This document shows, one piece after another, positions 49,687 through 58,500 of a DNA stretch of 64,000 bases (position 1 is the stretch's first letter; each line of letters begins with the position of its first letter). Source of the stretch: Acidipropionibacterium thoenii DSM 20276. GTDB taxonomy: Bacteria > Actinomycetota > Actinomycetes > Propionibacteriales > Propionibacteriaceae. Location: positions 58,104 to 122,103 of the forward strand of contig NZ_AUHZ01000010.1 in the NCBI RefSeq assembly GCF_000423445.1. Direction: 5' to 3'. A model generated the notes under the pieces. It worked only from the letters and a program-made list of their open reading frames with translations. It had not been told where the DNA came from and searched no databases. Position numbers and translations under genes: made by a program.

Positions 49687-49691
49687 TCACA
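49548..49691. repeat. 72-bp direct repeat, two copies
   Basis: ACGGGTGGCTCGCCGGATCG occurs at 49548 and again at 49620, with similar sequence after it. The second unit ends at the 3' end of the HNH gene. Confidence 0.8.
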
Positions 49692-51309
49692 CCAGTGCCT
49701 CCTGCCGCTGGTCGGCGTCCTCGGACCGGTGGTCGAGGCTGTCTGGTGGTCGGGGAGGACTGGGCAGCGGGCTCAGGTGGGCGGAGCTCTCCCGTGGATC
49801 CGGGTCACCCGCTCTGGTGGGGTGGGCGGAGCTCTCCTGGTGATCTGGATCATCGGTTCTCGGCCGGGCTCCGGCGGTGAGCAGGGCGGAGTTCTCCCCA
49901 GGATCCGGGTTCCCGACTCTGTTGTCGTGTTGAGCGCTGGCGCGATAGACCCTCGACCGGTCGGGCTCGACGACTCGGGGACGTCCGGTGTCGGGATCGA
50001 AGACGACCCTGGGCTGATCTCGATCGCGATACCTACCGGGTTCGACAATGGCGTGATGATGTCGGCACACCAGAACCAGATTGCTCAGCTGTGTGCTGCC
50101 ACCGGCCCACCAGGGGAGTACGTGATGGGCTTGGCACAGGGCTGCAGGGACGGTGCAGCCCTCGTAGATGCATCCTCCGTCCCGGTGCTCCAGGGCCCGC
50201 CGGATGGCCGCGGTGACGAGGCGTTCGGAGCGGCCGACGTCCATGATCTGTGAGTCCGAGCCGAGCACGATGGGCAGGATCTCGGCATCGCAGCACATTC
50301 TGCGCAGTGTTCCGGCATCGACCGGAACCTCGCCCTCGAAGGTCCCGGCATCGATGAGTCCCTGCAGGGACTCGCGCATGTCCTCGTAGCCGATGGTGAC
50401 GACGATCCTCGGCGGTTGGCCGCCGGCGGAGGGAATCAGATCAGTACTGGCCAGCAGGTTCGTGGAGTCGACCAGGGCGTCCGCCATCCGTTGAGCGGTG
50501 GTTCGGGCACCTCTGGCATCGGCCTCTTTTCGCAGCGTGAGGTATCGAGCGGTGGTGATGATCCCCCGGTTCCGCTGAACCTTCAGGGCATCCAACTCGG
50601 CGCGTTCGGCCTGGCGACCCTTCTCGGCGAACGCCTGCAACGCGCCAATGATCGTTCGGCCCTCCAGCTCGGGAACCTTCCCGGAGAACCAGATGGATCC
50701 GTGGTCGTCGCTGCCCCAGCAGAACTTCCGTTCGGCCTCCGCCTGCCTGCGGAGAGCTGCTGCCCTCGCCGCCCGGTCGGCTGCCGAGGGTGCCAGCCGG
50801 GGTGCTGCGGCCTCCAGAACCGAGGCAGTCCTGCGGGACAACTGGCCCGGCGCCGTGGTGCGCGCCGCATCGATGAACTTCCCGGCTGCAGCATCCTTCT
50901 CGTCGGCAGACATCTCGTCGAGAGGCAGTTGGCGCAGCTGCTGCCCGATCGCGACGGCATGGTCAGGGGTGATCGTCCCGGCCAGTGCGGCGTCACGCAC
51001 AGTGCCATTGGCAGTGATCGCCGAGGCTCGATGGACTTCGCCGATGCCCTGGCTTGAGGACCGGCCCTCCTCCTTCGCCAGGAAGCCCGACAGGGCCAGG
51101 CCGGTGGCGCGCTCGGTGGCGCAGGACTTGGCGACGGCGTCGGTGACGACCCGTGCCGAGGTGTCCAGTCTGCGAGCCAGGGTGCGCAGGCAGGTCATCG
51201 CCTGGACCTTCTCGGTATCGGGCATGGTGCTGAGCGCGGTGTGATCCAGGCCGTCGAGGGCCTGTGAGATCACCCGGGTCGCAGCCCAGAAATCCGATAC
51301 CGGTTCCAT
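49687..51309 (-). CDS. DUF222/HNH endonuclease-domain protein (13E12 type)
   Basis: A 540-residue protein of the DUF222-HNH family, common in actinobacteria and including the mycobacterial 13E12 repeats. The DUF222 part is mainly helical; the HNH motif is CIYEGCTVPAALCQAHHVLPWW then LSNLVLVCRHHHAIVEPG, with all metal histidines and cysteines. The tail has three diverged repeats of DPDPRESSAH type. The role is unknown; mobile or selfish DNA is often suggested. A TATGAT -10 lies 6 bp before the ATG (leaderless), next to a 15-bp palindrome. Confidence 0.88.
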   Translation of the reverse strand: MEPVSDFWAATRVISQALDGLDHTALSTMPDTEKVQAMTCLRTLARRLDTSARVVTDAVAKSCATERATGLALSGFLAKEEGRSSSQGIGEVHRASAITANGTVRDAALAGTITPDHAVAIGQQLRQLPLDEMSADEKDAAAGKFIDAARTTAPGQLSRRTASVLEAAAPRLAPSAADRAARAAALRRQAEAERKFCWGSDDHGSIWFSGKVPELEGRTIIGALQAFAEKGRQAERAELDALKVQRNRGIITTARYLTLRKEADARGARTTAQRMADALVDSTNLLASTDLIPSAGGQPPRIVVTIGYEDMRESLQGLIDAGTFEGEVPVDAGTLRRMCCDAEILPIVLGSDSQIMDVGRSERLVTAAIRRALEHRDGGCIYEGCTVPAALCQAHHVLPWWAGGSTQLSNLVLVCRHHHAIVEPGRYRDRDQPRVVFDPDTGRPRVVEPDRSRVYRASAQHDNRVGNPDPGENSALLTAGARPRTDDPDHQESSAHPTRAGDPDPRESSAHLSPLPSPPRPPDSLDHRSEDADQRQEALV

Positions 51310-51315
51310 GGACTA

Positions 51316-51337
51316 ATCATAAGTGGACGGCGTCCAC
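51316..51337 (-). promoter_or_regulatory. HNH gene promoter with palindromic site
   Basis: The -10 TATGAT (51316-51321, minus strand) lies 6 bp before the ATG. Directly upstream is GTGGACGGCGTCCAC (51323-51337), a perfect 7-bp inverted repeat around one base, placed in the promoter spacer as an operator would be. Confidence 0.6.
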
Positions 51338-51460
51338 CATGCAAGAGATGAACTGAACTATTATTGAGTTAATCCGAACCATTCCGCGGCATCTCAGCGG
51401 GCATCTGGTGAGCCTTCCCGTGTGCAATGAAAGCAGCACGAGAGACCTCAACTAATCAAC

Positions 51461-51557
51461 GCTAGCAGATGGCACTGACAGTTCTTCGAGAGCACACTAA
51501 TAGCAAGAAATTGCTCAACATTCCAATGCTAGCAGGCAGGTCTGACAGTTCTTGGAG
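51461..51557. repeat. 30-bp direct repeat, 67 bp apart
   Basis: 51461-51490 and 51528-51557 share GCTAGCAG and CTGACAGTTCTT. They lie in the lower-GC stretch upstream of the HNH gene. Confidence 0.75.
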
Positions 51558-51664
51558 GCGCAGAGGGAGCACAGGCAACCTTCCCAGAAAGGCCTGGCGT
51601 CGTCCAGGTTCAGCACAGGTTCTGATGTCGCGATGGGCTGGAGGTTGTGCGGTCAGAGGGTGCG

Positions 51665-51815
51665 GGGGCATCCCTCGCGTGGCGGGTGACGGACCGTCGG
51701 GGACGGCGACCTGACCGGTGGCGACGGGACATTCTCCGCGTGGCGGATGACAGGACCCTTCTGGACGCAATCCACGACCAGAACGAGGGGCATCCCCCGC
51801 GTGGCGGATGACGGC
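51665..51815. CRISPR. Possible decayed CRISPR-like array (three repeats, 61-bp period)
   Basis: Three 28-bp cores at 51665, 51726 and 51787, exactly 61 bp apart, share CGCGTGGCGGATGAC and have an inner CCGC-GTG-GCGG inverted repeat. The two 33-bp intervals are unlike each other. The 28/33 spacing is that of type I-E arrays. The repeats differ from one another at several positions and no cas gene is in the window, so this is only a candidate; a degenerate minisatellite is the alternative. Confidence 0.4.
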
Positions 51816-51887
51816 GCCAGAGGCCGAGATTTCGGGGAGTGGGGGTACCGGGATGGTGTCGTGCGGGCGAGCGCAAGTGGCTGTGTG

Positions 51888-51959
51888 CCACGGCGGCAGG
51901 GAGAACCGACGGATGCAGGGAAATTCCAGTGCATCCGTCAGGTTTCCCTGCCGCCGTGG
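51888..51959. repeat. 72-bp imperfect inverted repeat, copy C
   Basis: The arms pair at most positions (outer CCACGGCGGCAGGGA exact, inner GACGGATGCA exact) around a GGAAATTCCAG centre. It has the same total length, the same CCACG/CGTGG ends and a similar centre as copies A and B, but different arm sequence. It lies 42 bp beyond the stop of the DUF1524 nuclease gene. Confidence 0.85.
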
Positions 51960-52001
51960 ATAGGAAAGGGGAATCAGCCCCCGAGTCTCAGCCCTGAGGC
52001 C

Positions 52002-53225
52002 TCAGTGCCACTCGCAGGCGATACCGTCGTTGTCGCGGTCCAAGGCGGGCCGATATCCGGGATGGCCACGGTAGAGCGGTGCAGCTCCGGCCTTCTTCGC
52101 AGCGGCACAGTTCTTGTAGTAGACAGCGCTCTTCTTCGCGGTCGACTTTGCCGGTACCTTCTTCTTGGCCGTGGTCTTCTTGGCCACGGTCTTCTTCGCC
52201 ACGGTCTTCTTGGCCACGGTCTTCTTCTTGGCCGGTGCCTTCGCCGCAGCCTTCTTGGCAGTGGTCTTCTTCGCCACTGCAGCCTTTTTCGCCGGCGCCT
52301 TCACCACAGTCTTCTTCGCAGCAGCAGTCTTCGCTGATCCGCTCGCCTTCCACACCACCACCGGCGCCCCGGCTCCCGGCAGCTTCTGACCCTTGCACCC
52401 CGACAGCACCCGGTAGATCGCATCGTGCTCAGCCGGCGTCACCCAGAGCTTGTAGCGCACCTTCACCGCGACCTGACGCGCCACGTACTGGCAGCGGAAG
52501 GACTTGTTGGCCGGGAGCCAGGTGGCGGCGTCGCCATCACCCTTCTTCTCGTTGGTCGGTCCGTCGACCGCCAGCAGTTCCAGCGGGTCATTGGCCAGTT
52601 GACGTCGCTGGGTGGAGCTGAGCTTCTGCGCCCCGGTCTGCCAGGCGTCCGACAGGGCGACGACGTGGTCGATCTGGACGGCTGTCGACGTCCCGTTCCC
52701 GCGAGTGAAATGGATGTACTTGGCCGTGTAGGGGTCGTTGAGCACCCCAGAGGCGATGACGCAGCCGTGCGTCCCGGCCTTGACGGTCCTCGACGTGAGG
52801 TCGCGGGCCAGGATGTCGTTGCGGGTGTCGCAGCCGTTGCGGTTGACATCGGCCCAGGCCTGTCCGAACTGCGCCCTGCTGTACCCGGTCTTGGGCGCCC
52901 GGCCCTTCACCGGCACCTTCGCCAGCGCTGCCAGTGCGGTTCCCTGGGCGGCCGACTTGGCAGGGGCGTTCGTCGCAGCGGCCTTGGCGGGCAACGCCGA
53001 TATCCCGGCCTGGCGCGACATGTCGGCAGAGGTCCCGCCGGCAGCGGAGGCCGTGCTGGATCCAGGGGCACCAGCAGGGGAGACGCCGCTCGACCGTGAG
53101 GCCGACGACACTCCTGCCTGCGCCACGGCCGGCCCGCCGGAAACCCCGGCAGAAGCTCCAGCAGAGGCCCGGGCGGGGGTCGCAGCAGTCACCGCCGACT
53201 CCGTGGTGCCACCGCAACCCGTCAT
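52002..53225 (-). CDS. Probable secreted/lipoprotein DUF1524 nuclease with H1-like tail and excalibur domain
   Basis: Domains in order: a likely lipoprotein signal around AAALAMTGCGG, an Ala/Ser/Gly-rich linker, a DUF1524 (HNH-like) nuclease domain with VQIDHVVALSDAWQTGA and NDPLELLAVDGPTNEKKGD, then a Lys/Ala repeat region (AKKTVAKKTTAKKAAAKAP) like histone H1, and finally an excalibur calcium-binding motif (DRDNDGIACEWH). It probably cuts DNA outside the cell, with the basic region holding DNA or wall polymers (inference). The start is unresolved: the ATG at 53225 would cut off most of the signal, and the frame is open upstream with only GTG (53441) or TTG as choices. Confidence 0.75.
   Translation of the reverse strand: MTGCGGTTESAVTAATPARASAGASAGVSGGPAVAQAGVSSASRSSGVSPAGAPGSSTASAAGGTSADMSRQAGISALPAKAAATNAPAKSAAQGTALAALAKVPVKGRAPKTGYSRAQFGQAWADVNRNGCDTRNDILARDLTSRTVKAGTHGCVIASGVLNDPYTAKYIHFTRGNGTSTAVQIDHVVALSDAWQTGAQKLSSTQRRQLANDPLELLAVDGPTNEKKGDGDAATWLPANKSFRCQYVARQVAVKVRYKLWVTPAEHDAIYRVLSGCKGQKLPGAGAPVVVWKASGSAKTAAAKKTVVKAPAKKAAVAKKTTAKKAAAKAPAKKKTVAKKTVAKKTVAKKTTAKKKVPAKSTAKKSAVYYKNCAAAKKAGAAPLYRGHPGYRPALDRDNDGIACEWH
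52150..52335 (-). repeat. Lys/Ala codon repeat in the nuclease gene
   Basis: Repeats of GTCTTCTTGGCCACG type (plus sense), mostly in 15-bp steps, encode the AKKTV/AKKTT units of the histone-like tail. They stay in frame. Confidence 0.85.
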
Positions 53226-53521
53226 GGCCAGGGCAGCGGCCACCACGACGACTCCGGTCCCGGCGCGGAACAGGAGGTCGGGGTGTCGATGGCTATGGCC
53301 AGACTGGCTATGACCAGAGAGGGGCAGGGGTTGCAGATCACGGTGGCGGCTTTCGCTGGAGGGTGGACAGGTCAGACGGCACTGGCCCCGAGGCGATTGC
53401 GGCGTCTCGAACCAGGCAGCAGTAGTTCTACCTGTCGCCACCGACAACTCTGACGGGAGGCAGCACCACCAGCCTGACAGACTAGTCACAGCCACGGTGG
53501 GCGTGACCCCGGCCCCCGCAT

Positions 53522-55825
53522 TCAGGCGGGCAGCAGCTCCCAGATGCTCTCCCCGGGCCCCACCTCGATCACCCCGGCCCCGACATCGCCGGCCGGATCC
53601 TCCCCGCCCCCGGCGCCCAGTTCCACCCGGCACACCATCTCCTCGGGCACCACCAGATGAAGCTTGCGGGTGCTCAGATCCCATTCGACGGTCAACCTGC
53701 CACGCGAGGTCAGCCGGCTCGACCGGCACTGGGAGACGCCGTCCACCAGCCCGGGACGGATCCGCACCTCGGCCCAGTCCGGGGCCACCCGTTGGACCCC
53801 GGCGACCCGGGTGAGGATCCAGTCGGCCACGGTCCCCTGGAAGAAGTGGTCGCGGCTGCGCGCCCCGGCGTCCCACCTCTCCCACATCGTGGTCGCGCCC
53901 TGGTCGATCCAGTACCCCCACGACGGGCAGCTGCGCTGGGTCGCGATGAGGAAGGCGTCGGCGCCGAAGCCGGCGTCGGTGAGCACGTTGAGCAGCAGGC
54001 TGGTGCCGATGTGGCCGGTGTTGAGGTGGTGGTGGCGGCCGTGGACGTCGTCCACCAGGCTCTCCAGCACCGCCTGCCGGCTGGCCTGCGGCACGATCCC
54101 GAAGGCCAGCGGCATGAGGTTCGAGGTCTGCCGGTACTCGCCGTCGCGAGCGGGTGAGGCGGAGGGGTCGAGGGAGGTGGCGTAGCAGCACCGCACGGGA
54201 TCCAGGAAGACGCCGTTGATCCTCTCGGCGAGGGTCCTGGCGGCGTCCGAGAACTCGTCAGGCCGGTGGAGACGCCCGGCCAGCTCGGCCGCCTGCCGCA
54301 GCCCTCGGTACAGGAAGCAGGATGCCGACAGCCGGGTGTCCTCGGGAGGGGGCCCGTCGATGTAACCGGGGGAGAGGTAGTCGCCGAGTTCAGAGCGGGC
54401 CAAGCCGTCGTCGTCCAGTCGCGACAGCTCCCAGCGCAGGTATCTGCCAAGGCACTCCCAGTGGCGTCCCGCCGGTTCCAGATCCCCGTAGACATCGGCC
54501 AGATGCATCAGCATCCCGGGCAGGATGCAGGACCACTCGGGGGCCGGGGCGCACTCGCCGGGCAGATATCCCCAGCCCGGACTCGGCGCGATGACGGACA
54601 GCTGTCCGGAGGGGAGCTGGGTGGCGGCGACGTCGTCCAGCCATTTCGTGAAGAGCTCTCGCAGGTCGAACAGCCCTGACATCGAGTCCATCGCGACCAG
54701 CACGTCGCCGGTCCAGCCGTTCTTCTCGAAGATGGGCGTGTCGGTGGGGATGTGGTGCAGGTTGTTGAGGACGGTGGTCGACATCATCGTGACGAGGCGG
54801 TTGAGGATCGGTACGTCGCAGTGGAAGTCGACCGCCGGGCGGACCTGCTGGACCAGGGGGATGGCGGTGATCTCGCCGGGGTCGGGGCAGCGCTCCAGCC
54901 CCTCGACGCACAGGTAGCGGAAGCCCTTGTAACTGAACTCGGGCTGCCAGTACAGCCGCCGACCGGCGCCGATGAGCAGGTCGGTCTGGAAGCGCGGGGT
55001 GTGGACGTGCTCGTTGGCGCAGGTCAGGTTGCCCTCGCGATCGAGCTTCTCGCCGAACCGGACGCGCAGCTGTCGGCCCTCGGCCAGCGGGAGGTCGTAG
55101 CGGGCGACGCCGGCGATCATCTGGCCGAGGTCGCCGATCCAGCCGGCGGCCGATCCTCGCCAGCTGGGTCGGATCGGGGTGCCGGGGACCACGGGCTCAT
55201 GAGGGCGCTCGACGAGTCGACCGCCGGGGCCCTGGACCACCGCCACCGGTGACCAGTCGCCTGGAGTGCAGCGGTCGTCGTAGGTCTCGCCCTCATACAT
55301 CGAGTCGAAGCGGATCGGGCCCTCGCCGCAGATCCAGGACTGGTCGCTCACCAGCAGGATGTCCTCAGTGTCATCCCGTGTCAGCGCGCAGATGAGCCTC
55401 GGATCGGCCCGCCATGGGGCCTTCTCCCAGCGCCAGGCGTTCGGGGTGGCCATGTTGAAGAAGCCGCGCCCCAGCGTCACCTCAAGGGTGTTGCGGCCCG
55501 GTCGGAGCAGGGAGGAGACGTCGTGGCGGGAGTAGTAGATGACCCGCCGGGGATCGCTGATCGCCGGCTCCAGGGCTCCGACCCCGACAGGCACTCCGTT
55601 GACCCGGATGGCATGGACGCCGAGCCCGGCGATCCTCAGGACGATGCTGCCGCCAGCGGCACGATCCGGTTCGGGAGCGGCGTCCAGGCTGAAAGCCCGC
55701 CGGAACACCGGGGCCGCCGCATCGCCGCTGGCATCGGCGCTGGCCACCTTGCCCCTGGGACTCGACGGCCGGGAGATCCAGCTCGCCAGGTGGAGTGGAT
55801 CGGAGGCAGGCTCGGTATGTTCCAT
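53522..55825 (-). CDS. GH78 alpha-L-rhamnosidase
   Basis: A 767-residue glycoside hydrolase family 78 enzyme that removes alpha-L-rhamnose. N-terminal beta domains (IRVNGVPVGVGALEP, GRNTLEVTLGRGFFNMATPNAW) precede the (alpha/alpha)6 barrel with DTPIFEKNGWTGDVLVAMDS near 360 (catalytic acid region) and TTMWERWDAGARSRDHFFQG near 645, then a C-terminal beta domain. No signal peptide is visible, so it is probably cytoplasmic. It lies 5 kb from the rhamnose-making rml genes, but rhamnosidases usually serve plant or polysaccharide breakdown. Confidence 0.9.
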   Translation of the reverse strand: MEHTEPASDPLHLASWISRPSSPRGKVASADASGDAAAPVFRRAFSLDAAPEPDRAAGGSIVLRIAGLGVHAIRVNGVPVGVGALEPAISDPRRVIYYSRHDVSSLLRPGRNTLEVTLGRGFFNMATPNAWRWEKAPWRADPRLICALTRDDTEDILLVSDQSWICGEGPIRFDSMYEGETYDDRCTPGDWSPVAVVQGPGGRLVERPHEPVVPGTPIRPSWRGSAAGWIGDLGQMIAGVARYDLPLAEGRQLRVRFGEKLDREGNLTCANEHVHTPRFQTDLLIGAGRRLYWQPEFSYKGFRYLCVEGLERCPDPGEITAIPLVQQVRPAVDFHCDVPILNRLVTMMSTTVLNNLHHIPTDTPIFEKNGWTGDVLVAMDSMSGLFDLRELFTKWLDDVAATQLPSGQLSVIAPSPGWGYLPGECAPAPEWSCILPGMLMHLADVYGDLEPAGRHWECLGRYLRWELSRLDDDGLARSELGDYLSPGYIDGPPPEDTRLSASCFLYRGLRQAAELAGRLHRPDEFSDAARTLAERINGVFLDPVRCCYATSLDPSASPARDGEYRQTSNLMPLAFGIVPQASRQAVLESLVDDVHGRHHHLNTGHIGTSLLLNVLTDAGFGADAFLIATQRSCPSWGYWIDQGATTMWERWDAGARSRDHFFQGTVADWILTRVAGVQRVAPDWAEVRIRPGLVDGVSQCRSSRLTSRGRLTVEWDLSTRKLHLVVPEEMVCRVELGAGGGEDPAGDVGAGVIEVGPGESIWELLPA

Positions 55826-55900
55826 GGCAGGACGCTACGCCGATCCGCCAGTGGAGGCGCGAGCCGAGCTGGCCAGCAACCCACAGCCAGTCGGCACCAA

Positions 55901-56839
55901 CTACATCAGCCCCGCTGCATTCCTCACATCTGCGGTGCTCAGCAGGATCTTGCCGCGCAGATGCCCAGCGGCCAGACGCCGGTACGCGGCTTGGGCGGAA
56001 TCCAGCGAGTACACCGAGTCGATCGGCAGCATGATGTCCCCGACAGCCAGAGCTCTCGCCAGCCGATCCAGGTCATCAGGAAGCGCGGCAGCAGATCCGT
56101 CGGTGTGGACCCCGAGCTCTCCGGCGGTGGAGCCGGCGGCCACTGCATTGATCCGGGAGGCGGACACCCCGAAATTCAGCAGGCCTTTGACCTCATCGAT
56201 TCCACGGGTCGAGTAAGCGGCACTGATCCCAGCCGGTGCCAGTTCCCGCAGCCGATCCCACATGCCCCCGTCGTAGTCCACCGGGATCACTCCGAGAGCG
56301 CGCAGGAAGTCGAAGTTGGCCGGGCTCGCGCTCCCGATCACTCTCGCCCCACAGGCGCGGGAGAGCTGCGCGGCGAGCACCCCGACGCCACCGGCTGCAC
56401 CGCTGACGAAAACCGTCTCGTCCTCAGACGGAGCAATCGCCCGCACCCCCGCGACAGCGGTCGTCCCGGCGATCTGAAGACCGCCGGCCACGTCGAGGCC
56501 CAGCCCGGCGGGCAGCAGATGCAGATCCCGAGGAGAGGCCAACAGGTAGTCGGCGGCAGCGGCCAGACGACGCCCACCGAACACCAGGTCCCCCACGGCC
56601 AACCCCGCGACCCCAGCGCCCACTCCGGCCACCACGCCGGAGAAGTCATTGCCGCACCCTGAAGGCAGATCGGGGACGATGAAGAAGGTGCCGGCCATGA
56701 TTCGCAAGTCGGAGGGGTTCAGCCCGGCATAGACCACCCGGACCAGCACCTGGCCGGGCCCGGCAACAAGTTCAGGGGCAGGCTCGACACACAGATTCTC
56801 GATCCCACCGAACTCATGGAAGACGATTCGACGCGGCAT
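55901..56839 (-). CDS. MDR-family NAD(P)H:quinone-type oxidoreductase
   Basis: A 312-residue zinc-free medium-chain reductase, like NADPH:quinone reductases. It has the N-terminal barrel (VLVRVVYAGLNPSDLRI, GNDFSGVVAGVGAGV) and a Rossmann site ETVFVSGAAGGVGVLAAQLS near 138. No zinc-binding cysteines are present. The substrate is unknown; quinones or unsaturated carbonyls are typical. The ATG at 56839 (MPRRIVFHEFG) was chosen over 56866 by homology and a GGGGTCGGG site. Confidence 0.85.
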   Translation of the reverse strand: MPRRIVFHEFGGIENLCVEPAPELVAGPGQVLVRVVYAGLNPSDLRIMAGTFFIVPDLPSGCGNDFSGVVAGVGAGVAGLAVGDLVFGGRRLAAAADYLLASPRDLHLLPAGLGLDVAGGLQIAGTTAVAGVRAIAPSEDETVFVSGAAGGVGVLAAQLSRACGARVIGSASPANFDFLRALGVIPVDYDGGMWDRLRELAPAGISAAYSTRGIDEVKGLLNFGVSASRINAVAAGSTAGELGVHTDGSAAALPDDLDRLARALAVGDIMLPIDSVYSLDSAQAAYRRLAAGHLRGKILLSTADVRNAAGLM

Positions 56840-56967
56840 CCCGACCCCTGTCCTCGGCCCATACAAGCTGGCCCGAACGGCCAGCGATGCTGTGCAGGCT
56901 AGTACCTACCAGGGCTCAACCGTCGGATCAGGATCAGTCAGCGACTGTCCCACTCCTGCATGGCGAA

Positions 56968-58500
56968 TCAGTACGCCCCCGAGGACCCCACCACGGCCTT
57001 CGCGGTCCTGCCCAGGATCGCGACATCCTGGAGCATCGACCAGTTGTCCACGTAGTACAGATCCAGTCGGACGGTGTCCTCCCAGGACAGATCCGAGCGC
57101 CCGGACACCTGCCACAGCCCGGTCAGACCGGGGCGAACATCCAGACGCCGCAGCACCTGAGGCTGATACCGCGCCACCTCGGCCTCCAGGGCCGGACGTG
57201 GCCCCACCAAGGACATCTCACCCCTGAGCACATTGAGGAACTGGGGCATCTCGTCGATCGAGTAGCGCCGGATGAAGGCCCCCACCCGGGTGATCCGGGG
57301 GTCCTTCCTCATCTTGAACAGCACACCATCCGACTCGTTGTGGGCCAGCAGGGCCCTCGCCTTGATGGTCTCGGCATCGGTGACCATGCTGCGCAGCTTG
57401 AGGCAGTTGAACACCTCACCGCCCAGCCCTACCCGTCGCTGCTTGAAGATCACCGGGCCGCCGTCCTCCAGCTTGATCGCCAAGGCCGCCACAGCCACCA
57501 GCGGCGCAGTGGCGACGAGCAGCAGGACAGCCCCGACGAGGTCCACCACCCGCTTGGGCCCGGCTCCGGCCCTGGCAGCCCGCGGCTTCTCGATATGCAC
57601 CAGGGGTAGGCCGGCGACAGGGCGCACGTTCATCCGAGCGGCGGCCACATCGGTCACCGAGGGCACCACGATGAGATCGGTGCGCTCATCCTCCAGCTGT
57701 CGGGCGATGAGGTTGAAGTCGCGCCCGCTGGGGTAGGCGCCCTCGGTGAAGATGACGGTGTCCACCCCTGTGCGCCGCACAGCGTCCACCACATACTCGG
57801 GCACCGCGACGACCGGCACGGTGAGCGCTGCCTGGCAGCCCTTGATGTCCTCGGTGAGCACGCCGACCGGGTCGTAGCCCAGCCAGGTCTCCCGGTTGAG
57901 GATGGTCATCACCTCGATGATGTGATCCAGGTCGCCGGCGATGAGCACCCGGGACCGGTACTTTCCCTTGACCCGGGCCAACTTGATGATCCGGCGATAG
58001 GTGATATGAGCCACCAGAACCGACGGAATCCCGATCAGGAAAACGGTGACGTAGAAAGTTCTCGACAGCGGATACTCAAGCAGATAAGAGGAGATCCCGA
58101 GCAGCCCTGCGGTGAGCAGTGAACCGTGGAACACCCTCCGGTACTCGGCGACCTCGGTGGTCAGCTGGGTGCGCCGGTAGCCGCCGACGAGCCCGATCAT
58201 CGCTGCCCACAGCGGCATCACGGTCAGTACAACGGGGGTGTAGAGGCGGGCGTCGTTGAACAGCTCGGCGTTGGCGTGCGCGCTGATTAACAGCGCCAGA
58301 ATGACCACCGCGCCGATCACGGCCAGATCGATGCTCATCGAGGTCTTGATCCGCCAACGCCGGTGGCCGGGGTCGCGGTCGGGGGTGGAGCGTCGCACAG
58401 CCTCGGGTGTGGCGCCCCTGAGGGGCAGTTGGGATGCCGGTGCGGCGGTGGCCACCTCCCGCAGCGCGGGGAAAGGGTGGACCATCGGCTCGTCGATCAC
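56968..58500 (-). CDS. Polyprenyl-phosphate sugar-1-phosphate transferase (exopolysaccharide initiation)
   Basis: A 510-residue WbaP/CpsE-like enzyme that puts the first sugar phosphate on undecaprenyl phosphate. The N-terminal half has four or five transmembrane helices and a Rossmann-like part (SRVLIAGDLDHIIEVM). One more helix precedes the catalytic domain: FKQRRVGLGGEVFNCLKLRSM, DEMPQFLNVLRGEMSLVGPRP and RPGLTGLWQVSGRSD. GTG at 58500, preceded by GAGAGGAG, was chosen over an upstream frame from 58590. Divergent from the GT4 gene. It starts surface polysaccharide synthesis together with the rml and glycosyltransferase genes. Confidence 0.9.
   Translation of the reverse strand: MIDEPMVHPFPALREVATAAPASQLPLRGATPEAVRRSTPDRDPGHRRWRIKTSMSIDLAVIGAVVILALLISAHANAELFNDARLYTPVVLTVMPLWAAMIGLVGGYRRTQLTTEVAEYRRVFHGSLLTAGLLGISSYLLEYPLSRTFYVTVFLIGIPSVLVAHITYRRIIKLARVKGKYRSRVLIAGDLDHIIEVMTILNRETWLGYDPVGVLTEDIKGCQAALTVPVVAVPEYVVDAVRRTGVDTVIFTEGAYPSGRDFNLIARQLEDERTDLIVVPSVTDVAAARMNVRPVAGLPLVHIEKPRAARAGAGPKRVVDLVGAVLLLVATAPLVAVAALAIKLEDGGPVIFKQRRVGLGGEVFNCLKLRSMVTDAETIKARALLAHNESDGVLFKMRKDPRITRVGAFIRRYSIDEMPQFLNVLRGEMSLVGPRPALEAEVARYQPQVLRRLDVRPGLTGLWQVSGRSDLSWEDTVRLDLYYVDNWSMLQDVAILGRTAKAVVGSSGAY

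Larger units (their letters stand above)
51310..52001. other. Noncoding gap with repeats and lower GC
   Basis: About 690 bp without a recognisable gene. The part 51340-51560 is distinctly AT-richer than its surroundings and may be imported or decayed DNA. It holds a 30-bp direct repeat (51461-51490 and 51528-51557, GCTAGCAG and CTGACAGTTCTT cores). Further on are a CRISPR-like array (51665-51815) and a 72-bp inverted repeat (51888-51959). Confidence 0.75.

Noticed and set aside
49687..53225. A defence island (HNH protein, CRISPR-like array, nuclease)
   Set aside because: The HNH protein is the common DUF222 type, the nuclease appears to be exported, and no cas, restriction-modification or toxin-antitoxin partner is visible; the grouping is probably coincidence.
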